A stretch of DNA of 22,746 bases, from the NCBI GenBank assembly GCA_001598975.1, contig BBXU01001720.1, positions 1 to 22,746 of the forward strand, written 5' to 3'. Positions 11,918 through 19,249 of this stretch are shown here, one piece after another (positions within the stretch are counted from its first letter, which is position 1; the number at the start of each line of letters is the position of its first letter). Source of the DNA: Parachlorella kessleri (taxonomy: Eukaryota > Chlorophyta > Trebouxiophyceae > Chlorellales > Chlorellaceae). Under the pieces are notes generated by a model. It saw only the letters and a program-made list of their open reading frames with translations. It had not been told where the DNA came from and ran no database searches. Position numbers and translations under genes: made by a program.

Positions 11918-11922
11918 TGTAA
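11918..11922 (+). terminator. TGTAA polyadenylation signal of the scaffold gene
   Basis: TGTAA, the usual chlorophyte poly(A) signal, first appears about 324 nt after the stop codon at 11594. The 3' UTR would then end near 11935. This rests on motif and position only. Confidence 0.45.
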
Positions 11923-12093
11923 ATAGACACAATTCTAGACCTACTACAGCTATTTCTACACCAGGCCTGACCTCTAGCCTAGTAGGGATGCACGCAGCAG
12001 CGGTGCGACCACCATACTTAGTAAGGTATACGCACCAAGGTATGTGCATGACAAAAAATGCACTAGGTCTCATCTTCATTCAACTTCCTTGCA

Positions 12094-12109
12094 AGTACCA
12101 ATTGGTACT
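12094..12109. repeat. 16-bp perfect palindrome
   Basis: AGTACCAATTGGTACT is its own reverse complement. It stands in the spacer about 690 nt beyond the stop codon of the minus-strand monooxygenase. A related palindrome, GTTGGTACCAAC, lies at 16550-16561 on the other side of that gene. Function unknown; chance is possible. Confidence 0.8.
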
Positions 12110-12559
12110 AAGCAAGCCTACCTCCAACCGTACGCCCAAAACCCATGATAGAGTCTGACAAAACACTTAACTGAGACGTAGATAATCGGCTCTCAGTCTT
12201 GATACAGGTGAAGGCACCACCACTCTTCTGTTCTCTGATGCTATAGCATCCAGCCTCGCCTGACCTGCCTAGATGTCCAACTAGAAACCCAATCGTGCCG
12301 CGGACCCACCTCCATCAGCTCTAGCTTCACACACCCTCAACACTCCAAGAGGTCGGATCTCAGGCAAGACCCAAAGCATAGCTGCATCCACCTGCTGTCC
12401 ATACAGTCGGCATCAACTATTTCCTCTGCTCGCACCGCGCGCCACCATCACAGATCCTGGCCAAATGGTACCAGGGCCATTTTGCACCACGCAGCAATTC
12501 CACTGAGTCTGCCTAGGCTCTTTTTCCCTAGTATTACTAGTACCTCACTATTGCTGTTG

Positions 12560-12587
12560 GCAGCACCTGTGCTGCAATAGGTGCTGC
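12560..12587. repeat. Hairpin in the monooxygenase 3' region
   Basis: A 9-bp stem, GCAGCACCT paired with AGGTGCTGC, with a 10-nt loop. The left arm also pairs with the loop (CAGCAC with GTGCTG), giving an alternative fold. The 16-nt stretch 12559-12574 recurs at 12729-12744 with one mismatch. It lies 215 nt past the stop codon of the minus-strand gene, so it may be in its 3' UTR. Confidence 0.5.
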
Positions 12588-12801
12588 TGTCGCACTTCTG
12601 CACCCCAGCCCCCCGCGTCACCGCTCATTACTTAAGAAGGGGCAGTATCCGCGTTGTCGTTCCTGCATCCCCCCGGCTCCGCTCATGGGCTTGGCTCAGC
12701 TGCTGACAGTACCAGTAGTGCCAGGTGAGGCAGCACCTGTGGTGTAGTCTCGCTTCCCAACCTCACAGCCTTCCGGGAACACCCTCCTCCCACCTCCTGC
12801 C

Positions 12802-15800
12802 TCAGCTGCTGCCCGACAGCCCCGTGTCGTAGTCCCCCTTCCTCACCCACAGCGTGCGCCACCAGTACTCCATGCAGATCCCCGGCCAGGGTACTACCCC
12901 CTTGCCGGTACTGCCCAGGTACCAGCTAGTACAGCCCGACAGCCACACGGTACCCTTCAACCTCTCCAGCATCTCCCGGTGGAAGGCCGCCTGGGCCGAG
13001 GCCTTGACCTCCACCCATGCGAGGTGCGCGGACCGCATCCAGCTCAAGATCCGCATCAGATACCCCACCTGGCACTCTGCCATGTAGATGATGCTGTTGT
13101 GGCCCAGCCTGCACGCATGCGCACGTGCCCTGCTGCTCGCATTCCTACAGCGCGGACAGCATTCTAGGGCATGTGGCACATCAGGGAAATACACCGAATA
13201 TTCCGAAAAGCGCGAGAGTCACTACCCGGAGAATGCCCAAGCGGGGAGGCAGCTCTGTTGTCTCTGCCCCTAGTGAAGCCCCACTGGCCGCTTTGCAGCT
13301 CAAGCAGTTGCAAACACCAGCCCTACGTTGGGGGTGATGACTAACCCGGTGTTGGGGCCAACCATCAGCTGAAACATGTTGGGGAACCCCGCCACCGCCA
13401 TGCCAAAGTAGCCCCGGGGGCCCCCGATCTCAGCAGACCAGGCCTCCTTCAGGGTGACGCCGCCCCGGCCCCGGATGTCGACCTTCTCCAGGGACGCCTC
13501 TACGTTGAAGCCGGTGGTGAAGATCACGGCATCCACTTCTGCCTCGGTCCCGTCCTGGGCGACAAGGGTGGTACCGTCCTTGACCTGCAGCAGCAGGGCA
13601 GCAGCATGGGCATCCTTCGCCTGCAGTAGTATGGACGGCAGTTCAAGCCAGAGGCGCTGGGGTGGTGCCGTCCGTCCTTAACCCGGGGCAGCAGGGGCAG
13701 CAGGGCAGGCGGCTGACAGCGCTGGTTGGTGGGGGCTGCGGGGAGGGCACAGGCGGTGCAAGGTGTGCGATTGTGGCGGTGCAGCAGCCGGGGGTCCAGC
13801 GGCGCAACTGAAGTCGGTGTACATGTGGCGCAGGCTTTGAAACAGTGGTCATGGTAGAGCGTGGGGAAGTCAGTACGGAAGCGTCCTGGCCCTGCTTCCT
13901 TGCCATGGCCTAGATGGGGATAGGCCACAGTGTCAGACAAACAGATGAGCCATCTTCAGCAGTTCCGGCACCTCGCAATGCCCGCCTTCCTGCAGACCCA
14001 GGCACCCCACCCCCTCGGACCGCCTCACAACTCCCTGCATGTCGAAACGAACATGGCAGGCAAGACCTCCCAGGAAGGTGACTCTAATGACCGCAGGTGA
14101 CGCCCAAGGCCCTCACCCTGGCCAGCCCACTGGCGATGAGCTGCACGTTGGGCCGGGTCAGGGCCGGGTAGTAGTCATCGCTGACTAAGACCCGCTTGCA
14201 CCCAAAGGTGAAGTCCGGCACCAGCTGCTTTTGGAGCTCCTGGTCAGGCACTTGCTTGCGCAGGTGGTCCAGTGACAGGGCCTCCACCTGCATCAGTCAC
14301 TGAACCAACTAGTGGTATCCCTTCCAGCAGCAGCAGCAGCAGCAGCAGCAAAGCATGTCCCACAGATAGACCTGCAGCAGGGGACGGGGCGCTGGCCGCT
14401 GGAGAGAATGCCTGAACCCATGCAAGAAGGCAGCACTCGCTGGCCCAGCAGGTCAACAAGGGGACAGTGCTCCAACCATTTACATGATGCCCCCAGTCCA
14501 CATCTCCCCCTCATCTACTAACCACCCGTTGACCACCCACCTTCCCCAGCACCCGCTTGTTGTTACTGACGATGGCCCGCCCCGGGATGAGCTCCTGCCA
14601 CAGGAAGAGCCGGTACCGTTTGAGGCGCATCCACAGGGGCCACCACCAGGCCGACTGCTGCCGCGGGGTGAACACCACATCGTCGCGGGGCACCACCCAG
14701 CCTGCAGGCCACGCCTTGTTGTTACGGCTGCAGGGCCCGAAAAGCATACCATTGTGGCGGCAGCTGCTGCTGTGGCGGGGCTTGTTGACGTAAGCAGCCT
14801 AGAGCAGCAGTGACGGCAGGAGCAGCAGTGCGGCAGCCAGCAGGAAGGGGAGGGTTGGACAGGGGGGCGGTGGCGCCATGACTAATGCCAGGAGGCCTCC
14901 AGGGAGAGCTGGTATGGCCAACTTTTTGGCTCAGACCCAAGGCAACCAGGCGCAGTCGGCAGTGCCTGCAGGGTCAGCCCTCAGGCCAGGACCGGAGGCA
15001 GCTAGCTGCCAATCCCTCAAACGCATGCTTCGACTTCTGGGCCGGTTTTCACCAGACCGCGGGCCAGCTGGTGCCTACCTGGGGAGCGCTGGAACACATA
15101 CAGCTTGTCCACCAGCGGCTGGATGGCGGGAATGACTTGTACCGCGCTGGCGCCGGTACCGATGACCGCCACACGCTTGCCATGCAGATCGTAGGTGTGG
15201 TCCCATTTGCCTGAATGGAAGGCAGCCCCTTTGAAGGAGGCCAGGCCTGGGACATCTGGAATGGAGGGCACTGACTGGGCACCTGCATAGCATTGTCAGC
15301 CAGGAGGGAGGGTGGCCAGTGGAAATAAGATGAGGTATGCGTACACGGTCTCCCCCTCTATTGAAAAAGCCATTCGCTCCCCCATCTTGCAACACATGAT
15401 GCAGGCTTGCAAAGGTAAGCTGCGCAAACAACGGGCTCCCATACAGGCAGTTGATCTGTAAACAAAGGGGGCCCTTCAAAGAGAAATGGATGAGTGGCTG
15501 CAGGCAGCAAGCACTGGTGCACATTCCGCTTACCCACAGCCAGCACCAGCACTCGAGCCGCAGACTCCTCCCCAGCCGCGGTTGTGAGCCTCCACACAGC
15601 CGCCTCCTCGTCCCAAGAGGCAGATGCGATGCGGGTGTTGTACCGCAAGTGGGGCTTGAGGCCATAGCGCTGGACCAGCGACTTTTGGTAGGCCCAGATC
15701 TCGGGCTGGGGGGCGTGCAGGGCTGACCACCTGGTACTCTGGGCAAAGGAGAAGCTATAGAGGGGCGAGGATATGTCACAGGTACAGCCTGCAGGAGCAC

Positions 15801-16167
15801 AGCAACGGGAAGGTGCGGGACAGAGGGTCAGATGCTTCAGGTATAGCCTGTGGTGCAGCTTGTCACCTCCCTACCCACCCACTATTGTTCACCAAACGCA
15901 GCCCGCACTGAAGCAGGGGGGAATTGCTTGAAGCGTAACCAAAGTTTTGGCGTGTCATATCTAGCCAGCCCATACGGGGGTACTACCTGGGTAAGTGTTC
16001 TCTCGCCAGGTTCCTCCAACGTCTGTTGCTGCCTCAAAAATGACAAAGGAAGTCTCCCCTGCTTCCCTAAGCTTGATCCCCATACACAGCCCACTAAATC
16101 CTGCGCCAACCACGGCGACCGACAACTGCCCGTGGGACTCGTCATGGGAATGGCTGTGGTGGGCCAT
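12802..16167 (-). CDS. Baeyer-Villiger-type flavin monooxygenase (class B), complete, 7 exons
   Basis: Exons in transcript order: 16167-15987, 15788-15534, 15282-15079, 14701-14541, 14287-14117, 13584-13346, 13108-12802 (stop TGA). All introns are GT-AG and phases match; 1518 nt, 505 residues, the usual family length. The FAD Rossmann motif GAGFSG is at 21-26 and GGTWRENTYPG at 51-61. The fingerprint FKGAAFHSGKWD at 162-173 matches FxGxxxHxxxW(P/D), which marks Baeyer-Villiger enzymes within class B. The NADPH Rossmann motif GTGASA is at 187-192 and the ATG-like DAVIFTTGFN at 342-351. Such enzymes use NADPH and O2 to insert oxygen next to a ketone. The substrate cannot be told; no signal peptide or membrane segment is evident. 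The N terminus is His-rich (MAHHSHSHDESHG). An in-frame TAG eight codons upstream fixes the start. The promoter region is shared with the divergent F-box gene. Confidence 0.93.
13585..14116 (-). other. 532-nt intron 5 of the monooxygenase gene
   Basis: The longest intron of this gene. Donor AGG|GTGAGG and acceptor GCTGCTGCAG, phase 0 to phase 0. Apart from a GCAG-rich stretch near 13590-13610 I see no nested gene, repeat or RNA in it. Confidence 0.75.
14325..14350. repeat. (CAG)8 microsatellite in a monooxygenase intron
   Basis: Eight CAGs and a partial ninth on the + strand, within the intron between exons 4 and 5 (14288-14540) of the minus-strand gene, where it reads CTG. It lies about 40 nt from the acceptor at 14288, so in the transcript it forms a CUG run next to the splice site. 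Confidence 0.9.
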
Positions 16168-16173
16168 TCTGCT

Positions 16174-16180
16174 CTTTATA
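16174..16180 (-). promoter_or_regulatory. TATAAAG near the monooxygenase start codon
   Basis: On the minus strand TATAAAG sits only 6 nt before the ATG at 16167. A TATA box at the usual distance would place the transcript start inside the coding region, so this is either not the promoter, or marks a transcript starting after this ATG, or is chance. Recorded because it affects confidence in the 5' end. Confidence 0.25.
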
Positions 16181-16549
16181 GACCCTATCTGCTAAAGAAC
16201 GCCCTGTAGAGGGTTGATAAGGCCGCTAGTCTCGTGCCCTGCCAGAAGGTTGGCAGGAACAGTATCACACTGAAAATCTTAATTAAGTATAGGCGAACCG
16301 CTCTGCAGGCACGCAATCCTCGCTGCATTGAGGAAAACGCGTTACACTTGCCATGTCAGCCTTGGACCACTCAAACCTGTAACCACTCCAACTAAATCAA
16401 GCTCCCAACATTCCTTTTTGTCGCCATTCCACGCTAGAAACCTAGGCTTCCGTAAGTAAGCTGTATGGCTTATGTATCTAGGCCAGGATTACAACATGAC
16501 GCACGGAAAGGGTATATGCATGCCTCCAGCACGTATGAGCTACTCCTCA

Positions 16550-16561
16550 GTTGGTACCAAC
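16550..16561. repeat. 12-bp palindrome in the divergent promoter region
   Basis: GTTGGTACCAAC is a perfect palindrome. It shares the string TTGGTAC with the 16-bp palindrome at 12094-12109. It lies about 385 nt upstream of the monooxygenase ATG and 290 nt upstream of the F-box ATG. It could be a dimeric factor site; no direct evidence. Confidence 0.5.
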
Positions 16562-16852
16562 ACCTGTCACCTCCAAGGAGTCACCAACCAGCTCCAACCC
16601 AAGTTTACCCAAGGTCGACGAGAGCAAGGCCCGGTCCCTTCCCGCCCCTCTCCATAAGTCTCAATCCAGCTGAGCTTCTTCCTACACTGACTACTGTACA
16701 CATGGCCATGGTCCATGGTGCTCTTTGATGTACAGCCAGTGCTGCTTATTTCACGGCTCATCCTCAAGTTGCTCGATCAGTTGCTGCGAGTAGGGTTCGG
16801 TTGTGCTCTTTGTCGCACAGCTTTTTATCTGGGTCGCCTTGTTATAGCGAGT

Positions 16853-18505
16853 ATGATTCCAAAGCTCACCGACCTTCCTCCTGAGGTGATGGACAAAATC
16901 GTCGCCCAGCTCAGGACTAAAGAAAGGTTCGGAGCCGCCTGAGTCGATCATGTCGACTTGTAGTTTTTCTTTCCAGGGTAACGTACTGATCAGGTGCTCC
17001 TCCTGCGCTGCAGGGCCAGGCTCGCCAGCACATGCAGGGCGCTTTGTACCCAGGGCAGGCGTAGGCAGGGTTGGTGGCAGTCTGTGGCCTTGCACCCAAA
17101 CAGCGACCAGGAGTGCAGAGACCTGGCTCACTGGTTAGGGCAGCGACGAGATCTAGTCAGCGAGCTTTTCTTGGACACCAGCCAGTGCTGCGAGGAAGCT
17201 GCAGCGGCGCTGTTGCAGGCGTTGGCTGGCGGCTCTCTTGCTGCCCTGACCTGGAATGTGAGCGATCCTTGTGAAGGCATTTCCGTGCCAGCCCTGCAAG
17301 GTTTGCAGCCTGAAGGCGGCAATACTCTCGGCTCTGAGCTCGGCTTGTGCAGGAGACTGCGGCACATGTCAGCCCTTACGTCCCTCAACATAAGCAGTCA
17401 CGCCATGCTGGATTTCTGCGACAACTGTCTGCCGCCCAGCTTGCACAGGCTGGACATCACCATAGGCTGGAATGCCAGTGGCAGTGACCGCTTGATTCCG
17501 CTTCTTGCAAGCGCCGCCGCTGCCGTGACGGTCTTGGGCAGCCTTAATGTGTCCGTAGCCAAGCCACAGCAGTGGGAGGGCTTGCATGTGGATCTCAGCA
17601 GCCTGAGGGACCCATGGGCTGCGCAGCTCACACAGCTATGCCTGTCATTGCCAGCTAAAAATGTGGACATCGCCCCGCTAGCTGTGCTCACCAATTTGCA
17701 TGTGCTGGGGCTCCTGCTGGACAAGGAGGTGACAGTTGGGCAGGCAGCAGGGTCGTCGTGGCAGCACCCCATGGACGGCCTCACCCAACTTCGAGAGCTG
17801 CAGCTGGGCGCGTTTGGTTTCGTGCTGCGCCTTGGGTGCCTGGACCCTCTTCCGCTGGCCAGGTTTCCACGACTTGAGGTGGGCTGGCCCGGACAGCACA
17901 CCAGCGGCACAGGCAGTACTCCTGTGCTCCGCGGCGTTTGGTCGTGCACTGGACACATCTGCATTTGCCTGCAACCCATGTCGGGCAGAGTGCAGTGTCC
18001 ATCTCAAGCATGCATCATCCAGCATGCATGAGAGGGCTGTGAGCGGGGGTTGGTGGATCAAGCTGGTGTGTTGACTGTGCAGGTATTGAACCTGGCAGGA
18101 GCGTACTTTCCGCAGAAGGCATTGAACTGGCTGGAGGAGTGCAGCGCCTACCACCTGACTCTCAGCCTTGACTCGACGGCAGGGCTGGTTCACGACGTAC
18201 AGCTACCCACCGTGACCCTTTTCACGGTGGATGCAACAGATGTCATGTCCATTGCTGTCCGCACCGATGTGGCTCTTGAAACCCTGGAAGCCCTGCCCCT
18301 GATGCTGCCAAACCTGCAAAAAGTGGAGTGGGTTCTACCCAGCAAGGTGCCCATTGCCGCCGTGAAACACCACCGGCACATGAGGCGGCTTCTGATGGAT
18401 AGGAAGCTTCCCCAGTCAGAGCTGGTGGTGCTTGTAGAGCCCGATACATCAATCCAGCTGCCGGACGAGGGAAACTTCCTGGCCCCGGCATTTGTCGAGG
18501 TTTAG
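16853..18505 (+). CDS. F-box/leucine-rich-repeat protein, 3 exons
   Basis: Exons 16853-16926, 17014-17878, 18083-18505 (stop TAG); phases 2 and 0 match at the two GT-AG introns; 453 residues. The F-box is split by the first, 87-nt intron: LPPEVMDKIVAQLRTKE in exon 1 continues as RARLASTCRALC in exon 2. This matches the L-P-x-E-V...I...L...R...A...C pattern at residues about 7-37. Irregular leucine-rich repeats follow (MSALTSLNIS, LTQLCLSL, LTNLHVLGLLL, LTQLRELQLG, PRLEVLNLAG), through to about 410. In this family the F-box binds SKP1 in SCF ubiquitin ligases and the repeats bind the target; the target here is unknown. The start was chosen so that the F-box is N-terminal, as is usual. An in-frame ATG at 16715 would add 46 hydrophobic residues. 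Between exon 2 and exon 3, bases 17879-18082 read through in frame up to 18031, so intron retention would yield a different C terminus. Confidence 0.82.
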
Positions 18506-18738
18506 GACGACGAGTCTAACCTGCCTCCATTGTCATGATGCTGCATTTCTGCCAGCATGATGGTGCTTAGGGTGCCTTGTCGCGGTTTGAATGAGTAGCA
18601 TCAGCTGAGCACCAACTTGTAGAGCAGCATCCTTGGTGGCCCAGCTGTTTTCATTCCCATGCATGACATCCTTGGCAGTTTCAGGTTGGCTTCGGCTGGA
18701 TGAGGGATGCACCTCAACTGTCGGACCTAAATGCCACA

Positions 18739-18780
18739 GCTGCATGCTGAGCGCGCTGCATGCTGAGCGTGCTGCATGCT
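18739..18780 (+). repeat. 16-bp tandem repeat in the F-box gene 3' UTR
   Basis: The unit GCTGCATGCTGAGCGC (last base C or T) occurs about 2.6 times, the third copy ending GCTGCATGCT. Each unit contains the palindrome GCATGC. It ends 7 nt before the TGTAA signal at 18788. Confidence 0.85.
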
Positions 18781-18787
18781 ACGGGTT

Positions 18788-18792
18788 TGTAA
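18788..18792 (+). terminator. TGTAA polyadenylation signal of the F-box gene
   Basis: TGTAA lies 283 nt after the stop codon, directly past the 16-bp tandem repeat. It fits the usual chlorophyte poly(A) signal and would place the cleavage site near 18805, leaving about 440 nt to the next start codon. Confidence 0.5.
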
Positions 18793-18967
18793 TAGCTTTC
18801 CATGTGAGCAGGCTTGACACAGGTTGGTATGTTGGGGCAATAATTCGGGGGCCTTGCAATGTTGCTGCCCCACTGCTCTGCTGCTGGTGTCAGAAGGCAT
18901 CGCGGTGGCGGTCATAGCTACTTGAAGTCAATGCCAAGTAAGCTCCTCTCAATCCACTTAGCAACAT

Positions 18968-18984
18968 TTGGCACTGTGTGCCAA
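18968..18984. promoter_or_regulatory. Dyad with CCAAT upstream of the cyclase gene
   Basis: TTGGCAC, three bases, then GTGCCAA form a perfect 7-bp inverted repeat; the right arm runs into CCAAT at 18981-18985. It sits about 265 nt before the cyclase start codon and after the presumed 3' end of the F-box gene, a plausible place for a promoter element. Otherwise the region 18793-19249 shows nothing recognisable. Confidence 0.3.
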
Positions 18985-19249
18985 TAGGACACAGAGGAGA
19001 CGTGTTACATGCCGTTTCAAGGAGTTCAGGACGCACTGGTATCGGAGAAATGAAGCGTATGCAGTCGTCGCACTGCCTGCGTTCCCGCCATCAAGCACGA
19101 TTGATTTCTATCATTCTATTCTGTAGCACTTCAGCCGTGTTTATGATGCATTGCTGCATGATACAAGCACCTGTGGATATGGTAAACCTCATTTTGACGA
19201 GTTGCTGCCGATCACTTCACCACTGCGCCTAGATCGTTGAACGTGGGCC

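Larger units (their letters stand above)
11595..12801. other. Gene-free spacer between convergent genes
   Basis: No supported gene on either strand; the short open frames here resemble nothing and have no splice partners. The stretch must hold the 3' UTRs of the scaffold gene (from the left) and of the monooxygenase (from the right). It is clearly less GC-rich than the flanking exons and rich in CTAG and GTACC tetramer or pentamer motifs. It contains a 16-bp palindrome, a hairpin and a short direct repeat listed separately. No TGTAA was seen for the minus-strand gene within it. Confidence 0.7.
16168..16852. other. Divergent intergenic region between monooxygenase and F-box genes
   Basis: A 685-nt region separates two divergent start codons and should hold both promoters and 5' UTRs. 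It is less GC-rich than the exons and contains a 12-bp palindrome. The last 138 nt (16715-16852) are open in frame with the F-box gene and could extend its N terminus by 46 hydrophobic residues. No other gene is supported. Confidence 0.6.

Noticed and set aside
11846..12158. Short overlapping open frames on both strands of the spacer
   Set aside because: No domain, no splice partners, unusual composition for a gene in this genome.
14325..14350. CAG run considered as a coding poly-Gln or part of a tandem array such as CRISPR
   Set aside because: It is a simple microsatellite inside a well-defined intron; no spaced repeats of CRISPR type exist in the window.
18978..19232. 84-codon + strand open frame before the cyclase
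   Set aside because: No similarity recognised; it ends just before the cyclase start and lies in the presumed promoter and 5' UTR.
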